Source: Flavobacteriaceae bacterium (lineage in GTDB: Bacteria; Bacteroidota; Bacteroidia; Flavobacteriales; Flavobacteriaceae). Taken from it: DNA of 59,407 bases. Below the pieces are notes generated by a model. That model was not told the DNA's origin. It did no database searches and worked only from the letters and a program-made list of their open reading frames with translations. Location: positions 1-59,407 of the forward strand of contig JALWUJ010000053.1 of the NCBI GenBank assembly GCA_027080135.1, in the 5' to 3' direction. Shown here piece by piece: positions 25,222 to 33,848 of this stretch. How positions within the stretch are numbered: the stretch's first letter is position 1; every line of letters begins with the position of its first letter. The translations under genes and the position numbers were made by a program.

Positions 25222-26085
25222 TCATCGCATTTTAAAATACCCCAATAATTTTTTTACATAACTTTCGTCCACTCGGCAACTCAATGATCCTGCACCACTT
25301 TTCTGAAACGATTCTTTAAAATAACCTACTTTTTCTAAATAATGGGCTTTGTAATGATTTCTAACTCCTTTTGAGCTTGTATTTACCAATACCATTTCTC
25401 CCGTTTCTTGATCTTGCATTTGAACCATTCCGAGGTTTGGAATTTGTTCTTCTTGTTTATCGAAAATCCTGATTCCTGTAACATCGTGTTTGTTGGAAAC
25501 AATTTTTAAGGTATCACGATAATTGTCCGAAATAAAATCGGAAAGCACAAAAACAATGGCTTTTTTCTTGATAACGTTTGAAAAATATTTCAGTGCCATC
25601 GCAATGTCTGTCTTGTTACTTTGTGGTTTGTGTTCAATTAATTCGCGGATAATTCTTAATACGTGAGACTTCCCTTTTTTTGGTGGAATAAACAATTCTA
25701 TTTCATCTGAAAATAAAATAAGTCCGATTTTGTCATTATTCTGAAGTGCAGAAAATGCTAAAGTTGCAGCGATTTCGGTAACGATTTCATTTTTAAACTG
25801 GCTGTCTGTTCCGAAGAACTCTGAACCAGAAATATCCACAATCAACATTAAAGTTAATTCTCGTTCTTCTTCAAAAACCTTGATGTACGGTTCGTTATAA
25901 CGCGCCGTTACATTCCAATCGATACTTCTAACATCATCACCAAATTGGTATTGACGCACCTCGCTAAAAGTCATTCCGCGGCCCTTAAATGTACTGTGAT
26001 ATTCGCCACCAAACATATGATCGCTTAAACGACGTGTTTTGATTTCGATTTTCCGTACTTTTTTTAGAAGTTCTTTTGTGTCCAT
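25222..26085 (-). CDS. DUF58 domain protein of the Bat operon
   Basis: 287 residues from MDTKELLKKVRKIEIKT (26085); the ORF-track start six codons earlier lies in a palindromic repeat. The motif GRGMTFSEVRQYQFGDDVRSIDWNVTAR is the DUF58 signature, and DISGSEFFG with later FVLSDF indicates a vWA-like fold. Proteins of this family always accompany MoxR ATPases and form part of the MoxR/Bat chaperone-like system. No membrane segments are present, so it is cytoplasmic. Confidence 0.92.
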   Translation of the reverse strand: MDTKELLKKVRKIEIKTRRLSDHMFGGEYHSTFKGRGMTFSEVRQYQFGDDVRSIDWNVTARYNEPYIKVFEEERELTLMLIVDISGSEFFGTDSQFKNEIVTEIAATLAFSALQNNDKIGLILFSDEIELFIPPKKGKSHVLRIIRELIEHKPQSNKTDIAMALKYFSNVIKKKAIVFVLSDFISDNYRDTLKIVSNKHDVTGIRIFDKQEEQIPNLGMVQMQDQETGEMVLVNTSSKGVRNHYKAHYLEKVGYFKESFQKSGAGSLSCRVDESYVKKLLGYFKMR

Positions 26086-26101
26086 GGTTTTCAGTCTTGT
26101 C

Positions 26102-26172
26102 ATTCCTGCGGAAGCAGGAATCTTTTTATCATTTAGTTAAATTTTAAAACGATTCCGCAATAAATGCGGAAT
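26102..26172. repeat. Two small palindromes between moxR and DUF58 genes
   Basis: ATTCCTGC-GGAA-GCAGGAAT (26102-26121) and ATTCCGCA-ATAAA-TGCGGAAT (26152-26172). Similar CATTCCTGCG...GCAGGAAT repeats occur widely in bacterial intergenic DNA. Confidence 0.55.
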
Positions 26173-26178
26173 GACTTT

Positions 26179-27183
26179 CTAAGGCACTTCTATTTCGTTT
26201 ACAATCTTATTAATAATATCTTCTGAAGTTACATTCTCCGCTTCGGCTTCGTAGGTAATTCCGATACGGTGACGCAATACATCGTGAACCACGGCACGAA
26301 CATCTTCAGGAATTACATAACCACGACGCTTGATAAATGCATAACATTTTGAAGCAATTGCCAAGTTGATGCTTCCCCTTGGAGAAGAACCAAAATTAAT
26401 TAATGGATTTAATTCAGCTAGGTTATAATTCTCTGGAGTACGAGTGGCGAAAATGATATCTAAGATGTATTTTTCAATCTTTTCATCCATATACACTTCC
26501 CGAACCGATTTTTGTGCTTTTAGAATTTGCTCTAAAGTCACCACCTGATTTACCTGCTCGAAACCACCTTTTAAATTCTGACGAACAATGAGTTGTTCTT
26601 CAGTAAGTTGTGGGTATTTAATTACGGTTTTTAACATAAAACGATCCACTTGCGCTTCAGGTAACGGATAAGTTCCTTCTTGCTCAATTGGATTTTGAGT
26701 TGCCATTACTAAAAATGGTTTATCCAACGCAAATGTTTCATCGCCAATAGTTACTTGTTTTTCTTGCATCGCTTCTAACAAAGCCGATTGTACTTTGGCT
26801 GGAGCACGATTTATTTCATCTGCCAATACAAAATTGGCGAATATCGGACCTTTCTTTATGCTGAAATCGTTGTCCTTCATATTATAAATCATCGTTCCAA
26901 CCACATCGGCAGGAAGTAGATCTGGTGTAAACTGAATTCGGCTAAAATCACCATGAACTGCTTTTGCCAAGGTATTAATTGCCAAGGTTTTTGCTAGTCC
27001 CGGAACTCCTTCTAATAAAATGTGTCCGCCACCCAACAAACCAATGAGTAAGCGTTCTACCATATGTTTTTGACCGACGATTACCTTATTCATTTCCATT
27101 GAAAGGATATCGATAAAGGCAGATTCTCTTTCTATTTTTTCGTTTAAAGCTCCAATATCTAAAGCTGTTGTTTCTTGTTCCAT
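26179..27183 (-). CDS. moxR: MoxR-family AAA+ ATPase
   Basis: 334 residues. Walker A is GVPGLAKT (about residues 60-67) and Walker B is LADEINRAP, with a sensor-1 ATQNP motif and a helical lid domain at the C-terminus (GSSPRGSINLAIASK). It heads the Bat operon: moxR, DUF58, BatD-like, batA, batB, batC, batD, batE. MoxR ATPases act with vWA proteins in assembly or activation of envelope complexes. A TAATTTTG -7-like element lies 26-33 bp upstream (27209-27216). Confidence 0.94.
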   Translation of the reverse strand: MEQETTALDIGALNEKIERESAFIDILSMEMNKVIVGQKHMVERLLIGLLGGGHILLEGVPGLAKTLAINTLAKAVHGDFSRIQFTPDLLPADVVGTMIYNMKDNDFSIKKGPIFANFVLADEINRAPAKVQSALLEAMQEKQVTIGDETFALDKPFLVMATQNPIEQEGTYPLPEAQVDRFMLKTVIKYPQLTEEQLIVRQNLKGGFEQVNQVVTLEQILKAQKSVREVYMDEKIEKYILDIIFATRTPENYNLAELNPLINFGSSPRGSINLAIASKCYAFIKRRGYVIPEDVRAVVHDVLRHRIGITYEAEAENVTSEDIINKIVNEIEVP

Positions 27184-27367
27184 TTGTGTCTTATTTATTT
27201 AACCTTCCCAAAATTACCAAACCTAAAAGGGGTGTAGGAAATTGGAATGCTAAATTGTAATTTTCTTACCGAAATAGTTGTTAACACTTGGTTAAAAAAT
27301 GCAAAAAAATTATTAAGATTTTTAATCTAATTAATTATTGCTATTTTTATTACTTATTCGGTGAAAT

Positions 27368-27757
27368 ATGGCGCATTATAAAAGTTTTGAAGATTTAGGG
27401 ATTTATCAACTTTCAAGAGTTTTGTGTAATGACATTTGGTTGTTAATAACCGAAACTCCCTTGTCTAAAGATTATAAGTTACGAAATCAAATTAACGGTT
27501 CTTCTGGATCGGTAATGGACAATATTGCAGAAGGGTTTGGAAGAGGAGGAAATAAAGAGTTTATTAATTTTCTTAGTATTGCTAGAGGTTCCTGTTGTGA
27601 AACAAAAGTACAACTTCAAAGGTCTCTTGATAGAAATCATATTGATAATCAAAAATATCTCATTTTAAAAGAAAAGACACAATCGTTAATAGATCAAATT
27701 TCAAAATTTATGAATTATCTTAAATCGTCAGATCGAAAAGGTTCAAAGTACGACTAA
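27368..27757 (+). CDS. Four-helix bundle (23S rRNA IVS-type) protein
   Basis: 129 residues. The motifs LRNQINGSSGSVMDNIAEGFGRG and EFINFLSIARGSCCETKVQL are diagnostic of the S23/IVP family, first found in 23S rRNA intervening sequences and widespread as stand-alone dispersed genes in Bacteroidota. Function is unknown. It stands alone, divergent from moxR and 32 bp before the AlbA_2 gene. Confidence 0.9.
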   Translation: MAHYKSFEDLGIYQLSRVLCNDIWLLITETPLSKDYKLRNQINGSSGSVMDNIAEGFGRGGNKEFINFLSIARGSCCETKVQLQRSLDRNHIDNQKYLILKEKTQSLIDQISKFMNYLKSSDRKGSKYD

Positions 27758-27789
27758 TAAAGAATAGAAATAATAATAAACAATAGCTT

Positions 27790-28926
27790 TTGATTAACAA
27801 ACGCCTACTCATAAAAAACCTCCTAGCTCACAACGATGAGAGCAGTTTCTATGATAAAAAACGAAAGATAGATTTAGGCTCCAAAGAAGGAAAAGCAAAA
27901 TTCTTAAAACACATTTGTGCGCTGAGTAATAGCAACCCGAAAAACAATAGTTTTATGGTGATTGGTGTAGAAGACGAAACCAACGAAATTAGAGGAGTCG
28001 ATTTTTTTGATGATAGTAAAATCCAAAACCTTATCAATGCTTATTTGACCAATCCGCCTATTATTACCTACGAAAACGTTGCGTTTCCACATTTACCACC
28101 ACATAAAGTAGTGGGCTTGGTAACTATTCGTGCTACGGAAGAAATCACTTCACTAAGAAAAAACATCTGGAAATATTGGGGCGGCTCTATTTTTATGAGA
28201 GACGGTAGTATCTCGATGCCAAAAGATTTTGATATTGAAATAAAAGATGTCAATTCAGAAATTGTAAAAGCCATCGAAAACAAGGCGAAAAACAATATTG
28301 AACACACTTTGGATGGTGTTATTGATTTTATCAATCATCGTCACAAAGATTTAGATTCGCATTATCATGTTTTTAAAGAACAATTTGTGGTTTGTTGGGC
28401 AGGAATTGTAAAAAAAGTTAAAGATGAAACCTATTATTCAAGAGTGGATATCGAACTGATTAACGAGCAAGTACGCTTGTTTTATTCGGCTTTGGATGAA
28501 GTGAGTATTTCATTTTCAGAAAACGATTTCACGATTATTGAATACGTACATCTGGGACTCAACCAACAATATAAATACTATCCTTTAGAGGAAGTGAAAA
28601 TTACTTTTCAGGAAAATGGTTCGTATAAAATAGACAGTAAATTAATTTTTGAACCGCCGCAATTCAACAAAAAAACGTTGTTTCATATTTACAATGCGAA
28701 CAATGCTTTGATTGAAAAATTAAAAAAGGGAATCCCATTAAAGCCTTCCGAAGAAAAAGATTTACAAAGTCTTCCAGCCACTTATTTAATTTGTTATTTA
28801 AACGACTTTACCGAAGCAAAAAACAAGCTTTTGGAAGCCAAACCTTTTTTAAAGAATAGAAATGATTCGGTTTATGATAGCTATAAAGAAACCGTGCGGA
28901 TTTTACGAAAGATGAAATATAGTTAG
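27790..28926 (+). CDS. AlbA_2/Schlafen-type ATP-binding domain protein
   Basis: 378 residues, starting at a TTG (MINKRLLIKNLLAHNDES); the first in-frame ATG is about 54 codons in and would remove the domain start. The N-terminal ~150 residues resemble AlbA_2 (Schlafen AlbA_2, PF04326): KAKFLKHICALSNSNP...MVIGVEDETNEIRGVDFFDD. The C-terminal part (about 170-378) is unrecognised and charged. Members are often regulators or defence-linked, but the role here is unknown. Confidence 0.75.
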   Translation: MINKRLLIKNLLAHNDESSFYDKKRKIDLGSKEGKAKFLKHICALSNSNPKNNSFMVIGVEDETNEIRGVDFFDDSKIQNLINAYLTNPPIITYENVAFPHLPPHKVVGLVTIRATEEITSLRKNIWKYWGGSIFMRDGSISMPKDFDIEIKDVNSEIVKAIENKAKNNIEHTLDGVIDFINHRHKDLDSHYHVFKEQFVVCWAGIVKKVKDETYYSRVDIELINEQVRLFYSALDEVSISFSENDFTIIEYVHLGLNQQYKYYPLEEVKITFQENGSYKIDSKLIFEPPQFNKKTLFHIYNANNALIEKLKKGIPLKPSEEKDLQSLPATYLICYLNDFTEAKNKLLEAKPFLKNRNDSVYDSYKETVRILRKMKYS

Positions 28927-29136
28927 ATTTAGAACCTATTAATTAGATATAAAGCTTTAAAGTAAATTATTTTTTTGCCACTAATTCACAAATCCAGTTA
29001 TAAATAATTTGGCGTAAATTTCACAAATAAAAACCCAAAGAGTTTTTTTATTTCTCTTAGTATTCAAGAAAGAATAATAAGAAAGATTCGTGTATTTGTG
29101 GCATTTTTTTTACATTAGCATCCTATCAATATTTCT

Positions 29137-30084
29137 ATGAAAAAAATTACACTCCTTCTATTTTTATTAGCCATTATCATTAATGCCAATAGCCAAAACT
29201 TAGTACCTAACCCTAGTTTTGAAGAATATTATGATTGTCCTGACCAGCAAGGTGAGTTTTATGTAGATTTTTGGTTTGAACCTCCATATAAAAGTGACTA
29301 CTCACCAGATTTTTTTATTGATTGTTCTACTGCAAATACAACTGTAGATGTGCCAGAGAACTCAAAAGGTTTCCAATATCCCTATGAAGGTGAAGGATAT
29401 GCGGGAGTATTTTGTTATGGGTATAATTCTGACCAAAGGGAATATATAGAAGTACAGTTAATTTCCCCCTTAATAGAAGGTCAAGAATATGAATTTGCTA
29501 TGCAAGTATCTTTACCCGAAAGATTTGGAAAAGCTATTAATAAATTTGGTGCTTTATTTACAACCGATATTCTTGAAGGTGTAAACGGAGAAACACTAAT
29601 TGAAGCCAACCCTCAAGTAAAATCTGTAGTACCCATAACCGATCAAGATAATTGGACTACAATAACAGGGACTTTTATAGCCGAGGGAGGTGAGGAATAC
29701 CTAACAATTGGGAACTTCTTTTCTGATGATAATGTACAAGTAATTGATGTTCCCAATACAGATTTTTTTATGTGGGGTTATTATTATATAGATGCTGTTT
29801 CACTTACCCCTGTTATTTTAAGTACCAATGATGAAGTTTTAGACAAGCAATTAAAAGTGTATCCTAACCCAACTAGCGATCTAGTAACTATTGAGCTTAC
29901 AAATAATTACTCCTCTATTATAACTTATAAACTCTATACTATTTTAGGTGAGTTAATCTATACCAGCGAAAGCAATAGTCAATTGTTTAGTATAGATATG
30001 AGTGATTTATCTAGAGGTGTCTATCTGTTAGAACTAACCGATGCACAGTCTAATAAAGTGGTGAAGAAGATTAGTAGGCTGTAG
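29137..30084 (+). CDS. T9SS-secreted protein with carbohydrate-binding-like domain
   Basis: 315 residues. A signal peptide ends at NANSQ. NLVPNPSFEEYYDCP followed by a beta-sandwich-like region (about 20-225) resembles N-terminal domains of Bacteroidota surface proteins that start with NLVPNPSFE. The last ~75 residues (KVYPNPTSDLVTIEL ... GVYLLELTDAQSNKVVKKI) are a type A T9SS sorting domain. It stands alone. The 210 bp upstream hold a GCCACTAATTCACAAAT...GTGTATTTGTGGC hairpin-like pair. Confidence 0.83.
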   Translation: MKKITLLLFLLAIIINANSQNLVPNPSFEEYYDCPDQQGEFYVDFWFEPPYKSDYSPDFFIDCSTANTTVDVPENSKGFQYPYEGEGYAGVFCYGYNSDQREYIEVQLISPLIEGQEYEFAMQVSLPERFGKAINKFGALFTTDILEGVNGETLIEANPQVKSVVPITDQDNWTTITGTFIAEGGEEYLTIGNFFSDDNVQVIDVPNTDFFMWGYYYIDAVSLTPVILSTNDEVLDKQLKVYPNPTSDLVTIELTNNYSSIITYKLYTILGELIYTSESNSQLFSIDMSDLSRGVYLLELTDAQSNKVVKKISRL

Positions 30085-30107
30085 AGGTTAAACAAAAGAT
30101 AAAAGAC

Positions 30108-30123
30108 TCCCGAAATTTCGGGA
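30108..30123. repeat. Perfect TCCCGAAATTTCGGGA palindrome
   Basis: 16-bp perfect palindrome with no loop, followed by CTGAAAGACGTA. An inverted relative sits at 30969-31009, so the two bracket the higA/higB locus. Confidence 0.55.
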
Positions 30124-30171
30124 CTGAAAGACGTATGATGTAAGACTGGATTGTGACTAACTGATAAACTA

Positions 30172-30483
30172 TTATGTAATTTCTAATTTAGTGTTATCCA
30201 AAACTACATTAAAATTAATTTCTGCTTTTAGTGCTTTAAACACCCTAATTATTGTTTCGATAGTTGCACTATTAACATTGTTTTCAAGTTTTGATATTTG
30301 AGATTTATTAACTCCAATTAATTTTCCTAATTTTTCTTGAGTAAGTTTTTTTTCTTTTCGAGTTGTTCTTATCATTTGCCCTAATAAGTCCATTCTTAAT
30401 TCGTATTCATATTCGTCTCTTTCTTTAGTTCCTTTTTTTCCGATGTATTTATCTTCCATTTCGGATAAACTGTATGTTTTCAT
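30172..30483 (-). CDS. HigA-like XRE antitoxin
   Basis: 103 residues from MKTYSLSEMEDKY (30483); an ATG three codons upstream is also possible. The C-terminal XRE HTH (about 40-95) reads LGQMIRTTRKEKKLTQEKLGKLIGV, then KSQISKLENNVNSATIETIIRVFKAL. The N-terminal helix with DKYIGKKGTKERDEYE is typical of HigA antitoxins paired with Gp49-like toxins. It follows a frameshifted toxin gene by about 20 bp and is itself intact. Confidence 0.85.
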   Translation of the reverse strand: MKTYSLSEMEDKYIGKKGTKERDEYEYELRMDLLGQMIRTTRKEKKLTQEKLGKLIGVNKSQISKLENNVNSATIETIIRVFKALKAEINFNVVLDNTKLEIT

Positions 30484-30504
30484 TTTTGTCATAACATAGA
30501 TTTT

Positions 30505-30869
30505 TTATTCTTCCAAATATTGTTTCATTAGTTGTTCTGCTTTGTTAATCTCCTTTTTCGGAGTTTTTTGTGTCTTTTTAGTAAAACCATTTGTTGCTAT
30601 TACTAAAGTATTTCCTTTATTTCTTTTGTCCCAAAAAGCGAGTAAACGGATTTGTTTATTAGAAAACCTAACTCTAAATTCCCAAATATCTTTATTAATT
30701 TTTTAAAGAATTTCGGATTGTTTGCCTGTTCTGCTATTCTAATATTTTGGAACAATTTTTTATAAGTTTTCTTATCTAAAGTTTGGATAAACTCGTCAGC
30801 ACTTTCCAAAAATATTGTCTTAAAATTATTCAACTCCTTTATTTTAGACAAAAACACAATAAGTTTCAA
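30505..30869 (-). pseudogene. Frameshifted HigB/Gp49-like (RelE/ParE) toxin
   Basis: The ORF track shows only the first half (30603-30869), beginning at a TTG. Up to FIQTLDKKTYKKLFQNIRIA...NPKFFKK the frame is toxin-like; after a T6 run (A6 on the coding strand, 30699-30704) the toxin continues in another frame as INKDIWEFRVRFSNKQIRLL, then NGFTKKTQKTPKKEI, the conserved Gp49 C-terminus, ending at 30505. One added base (A7) restores about 120 residues. A slippage mutation or a sequencing error would explain it. Confidence 0.8.
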
Positions 30870-30968
30870 TATTTAGCAACTTTCGTAAAATACTTTTCAA
30901 TTTCTAACTGTCTTACAACAAATAATAATGTGTTTCATTTACTGTTGCTTGTTTTATAGTTACCATCA

Positions 30969-31009
30969 TCCCGAAAACTATCGGGACTTTATTCTTACGT
31001 CTTTCAGCA
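30969..31009. repeat. Inverted partner of the 30108 repeat
   Basis: TCCCGA-AAACTA-TCGGGA followed by CTTTATTCTTACGTCTTTCAG. The final TACGTCTTTCAG is the reverse complement of CTGAAAGACGTA at 30108-30136. Confidence 0.5.
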
Positions 31010-31110
31010 AAGCGGTCATATATCTTTATAAAAAAATATAGTCAATTTGGGTGATACATTCTCTTCTGAAAATTTCTTACCTTTATACCTCAAATAATAA
31101 AAATTATAAA

Positions 31111-32253
31111 ATGGGAATATTTGATACTATAAAAGAGAAGTTATCCAACGAGTTTATTGACATAATAGAATGGTTAGACTACACAGACGACACTATTTGT
31201 TACCGTTTTGAGCGTTATCAAAACGAAATTAAAAACAACGCAAAACTCATTGTTCGCGAAGGACAAATAGCTGTGTTTATTAATGAAGGACAACTAGCCG
31301 ATGTTTTTGAACCGGGAACTTATACCCTAAACACTCAAAATATGCCCATTCTAACCACCTTAAAAGGTTGGAAATATGGTTTTAATTCTCCTTTTAAAGC
31401 CGAAGTATATTTTGTAAACACCACCCTTTTTACCGATGAAAAATGGGGAACCAAAAATCCAATTACTTTAAGCGATGATCGTTTTGGATTGATTGAAATT
31501 CGTGCTTTCGGGACTTATGCTTTTAAAATTGAAGATGCAGGAAAGTTTATCATCGACATCGTTGGTACCGATAATAATTTCACCAATTTTGAAATTAACG
31601 AACACCTTAAAAGTTTAATTGCTACTCGTTTTACAGATACGGTTGGTCAAGCAAATCTTCCAATAGAATTATACGCAGCCAATACTACCGAACTTTCTGA
31701 AACCTGTAAAGGAGTGATGGAACCTGAATTTTTAAGTGTGGGTATTTCCTTAGAGAAATTCTATATCGAAAATGTTTCGATGCCAGAAGAACTTAAAAAA
31801 GAAATCTTCGAGTACAGTCGTATTGATAAATTAGATTTGGATAAATTAACCAAATTCAAAACTGCAAAAGCAATTGAAGCAGCTGCCAAAAATGAAGGCG
31901 GAACCGCAGGAGCAGGAATGGGAATGGGAATGGGCTTTGTACTCGCACAACAAATGGGTGGAATGATGAATCCTCAAATGGGCGGACAAAACATTCAAAA
32001 CCAAACAACACCACAAGGCGGAATGATGCCACCACCAATGCCTCCGAGTATTCAGTATTTTTATTCTTACGAAGGGAAACAAATGGGACCAGTAACTTTT
32101 GAACAATTAAAAACATTATTTGCTGGACGTACTGTTAATAAAGATTCCCTAGTTTGGAAACAAGGAATGGCAAACTGGGCACCTTTAAAAGATGTCGAAG
32201 AATTGAAAGCATTTTTAGGCGGAAACACACCTCCTCCACTTCCACCTCAATAA
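31111..32253 (+). CDS. SPFH/virion-core-like protein with C-terminal GYF_2 domain
   Basis: 380 residues from MGIFDTIKEKLSNEFIDIIEWL (31111); the ORF-track start adds 20 codons of upstream DNA. An SPFH/Band-7-like region (about 30-260, YdjI type) is followed by a glycine/methionine/proline-rich linker and a GYF_2 domain (about 325-370: FYSYEGKQMGPVTFEQLKTL...W). There is no membrane helix. YdjI-like SPFH proteins are recruited to membranes with a zinc-ribbon partner, here the next gene, 54 bp downstream. Confidence 0.82.
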   Translation: MGIFDTIKEKLSNEFIDIIEWLDYTDDTICYRFERYQNEIKNNAKLIVREGQIAVFINEGQLADVFEPGTYTLNTQNMPILTTLKGWKYGFNSPFKAEVYFVNTTLFTDEKWGTKNPITLSDDRFGLIEIRAFGTYAFKIEDAGKFIIDIVGTDNNFTNFEINEHLKSLIATRFTDTVGQANLPIELYAANTTELSETCKGVMEPEFLSVGISLEKFYIENVSMPEELKKEIFEYSRIDKLDLDKLTKFKTAKAIEAAAKNEGGTAGAGMGMGMGFVLAQQMGGMMNPQMGGQNIQNQTTPQGGMMPPPMPPSIQYFYSYEGKQMGPVTFEQLKTLFAGRTVNKDSLVWKQGMANWAPLKDVEELKAFLGGNTPPPLPPQ

Positions 32254-32268
32254 TATATATTTTTCTAG

Positions 32269-32297
32269 ACCTCACAGGTTTTAAAAACCTGTGAGGT
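32269..32297. terminator. Perfect 14-bp hairpin between SPFH and zinc-ribbon genes
   Basis: ACCTCACAGGTTTT-A-AAAACCTGTGAGGT. It ends 10 bp before the next ATG and so could attenuate the downstream gene. Same architecture as the hairpins at 3593 and 37889. Confidence 0.55.
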
Positions 32298-32307
32298 TTA
32301 AAATACT

Positions 32308-33423
32308 ATGGAAGAAAAACCTCCTAAAATACCGAAATCAAAAAAATCCGAACTCAAAAAAGCCTGTACCAATTGTGGTGCAGAGCTTTTATATGCTCCA
32401 GGAACCACCGAACTTAAATGTGAATATTGCGGATATACCGAAAGCATAACCCCTACTAAAGAAAGTTTAGAAGAACTAGAGCTTAAAAAATATTTAAGTG
32501 AAATGGGGTCACAATCGTATAGTGAGGAAATCACGATGATACAGTGTAAAAACTGTGGTGCCAATCAGCATGTCGAGGAGAATTACAAATCTCTCAGTTG
32601 TATTTACTGTGCTACTCCGTTGATTATTGAAGATATGTATAAAGAGGAATGGATTGTTCCTGGTGCGGTATTACCATTTCAGATAGACCAGAAAAAAGCA
32701 CATCAAATTTTTCAGAAATGGGTAAAAGGACTTTGGTTTGCTCCCAACAAATTAAAAAAAGCCACTTTAGATCCACAAAATACCAAAGGCTTGTATTCGC
32801 CCTATTGGACTTTTGATGCTCAATTATACGCAGATTACACTGGACAAAGAGGAGAATATTATTACGTTACTCGCACCGTTGGATCGGGAAAAAACAGACG
32901 AACCGTAAGAGAACAAAAAACACGTTGGTATCCCGCTTCTGGGAATGTAAGTGGATTTGTGGATGACACTCTAACCAAGGCTTCTCAGCAAAAAGCAGGG
33001 ATCATTCCGAAGGAAATTGCCAGTTGGAATTTAAAATTACTTCAGCCTTTTGATAGTAGTTTTTTGGCGGGATTTGTTACTGAAAAGTATACCATCCCGT
33101 TAAAAAGTGGTCACGAACAAGCAGAAAAAGTAGCTCAAAATATTGCAGATTCTTGGGCAAGAAGAGATATTGGTGGTGATGTTCAACGGATTTCAACTTT
33201 AGATGTTACTCTTTCTGAAGAAACCTTTAAACACATTCTGCTTCCTGTTTATATAAGTGCCTATAAATTTAAAGGCAAACGCTATAACTTTTTTGTCAAT
33301 GGGCAATCTGGAAAATTAGCTGGACAAAGACCTTATTCGGGTTGGAAAATTTTCTTTTTAGTAGTGACTATCCTGTTAGTAATATTTATCCTTTATATGT
33401 TTTTAAGCAAAGGAGAAGTATAA
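32308..33423 (+). CDS. Zinc-ribbon membrane-anchored protein partnering SPFH
   Basis: 371 residues. Two CxxC...CxxC zinc ribbons lie near the N-terminus (CTNCGAELLY...CEYCGY at about 13-38; CKNCGANQHV...CIYCATP at about 78-105). A long beta-rich region follows (about 110-335) with a YSPYWTFDAQLYADYTGQRG block, and one C-terminal transmembrane helix (about 344-364). Similar proteins neighbour YdjI-type SPFH genes and are often misnamed PriA-like because of the ribbons. A membrane-stress role is inferred only from this pairing. Confidence 0.8.
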   Translation: MEEKPPKIPKSKKSELKKACTNCGAELLYAPGTTELKCEYCGYTESITPTKESLEELELKKYLSEMGSQSYSEEITMIQCKNCGANQHVEENYKSLSCIYCATPLIIEDMYKEEWIVPGAVLPFQIDQKKAHQIFQKWVKGLWFAPNKLKKATLDPQNTKGLYSPYWTFDAQLYADYTGQRGEYYYVTRTVGSGKNRRTVREQKTRWYPASGNVSGFVDDTLTKASQQKAGIIPKEIASWNLKLLQPFDSSFLAGFVTEKYTIPLKSGHEQAEKVAQNIADSWARRDIGGDVQRISTLDVTLSEETFKHILLPVYISAYKFKGKRYNFFVNGQSGKLAGQRPYSGWKIFFLVVTILLVIFILYMFLSKGEV

Positions 33424-33427
33424 AAAA

Positions 33428-33460
33428 AACCCTGTTAGATTTTAAAAACCAAGCAGGGTT
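33428..33460. terminator. Bidirectional terminator before the ALDH 3'-end copy
   Basis: AACCCTG...CAGGGTT stem with A-rich and T-rich interior and A-tract to the left. It lies between the zinc-ribbon gene and the detached ALDH end. The intact ALDH has an analogous hairpin at 37889. Confidence 0.55.
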
Positions 33461-33483
33461 GAATTTATATTAAAATTTATTCT

Positions 33484-33715
33484 CTACAAATCAAATTTAA
33501 TTCCTTGTGCTAAAGGTAATTCGTCTGAGTAATTTACTGTATTGGTTTGTCTTCTCATATACACTTTCCAAGCATCAGATCCAGACTCACGTCCGCCACC
33601 TGTTTCTTTTTCGCCTCTAAAAGCACCTCCAATTTCAGCACCTGAAGTTCCAATATTTACGTTGGCAATTCCACAATCTGATCCTGCATAACAAAGAAAT
33701 TTTTCAGCTTCTTTG
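33484..33715 (-). pseudogene. Detached ALDH 3' end (repeat B)
   Basis: Ungapped copy of 37946-38177 with about 10 substitutions in 232 bp, including the same TAG stop. It encodes [21 protein letters not shown] and onward to LAQGIKFDL. The conserved FGGEK is FRGEK here. There is no upstream ALDH sequence; the ORF-track MKIIFETK start is accidental. Same orientation as the intact gene at 37946-39499; a 4.2-kb cargo lies between them. Confidence 0.9.
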
Positions 33716-33848
33716 GTTTCAAATATTATTTTCACTAAATTAGCAACAGTAACCCACTAGCGAAATAAATTATTTTTTATTTCTCCCCCGCATAGTTGAG
33801 GTGTTTATGAACCTGCCGTACTAAAACGGCAATAAAAACCTTTTAATT

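Noticed and set aside
30603-30869. 88-residue ORF taken as a complete gene
   Set aside because: Only the first half is toxin-like; the conserved C-terminus continues in the next frame after an A6 run.
33484-33735. Short ORF as a small functional protein
   Set aside because: It is an ALDH 3'-end copy without the catalytic part; the upstream codons MKIIFE are unrelated junction sequence.
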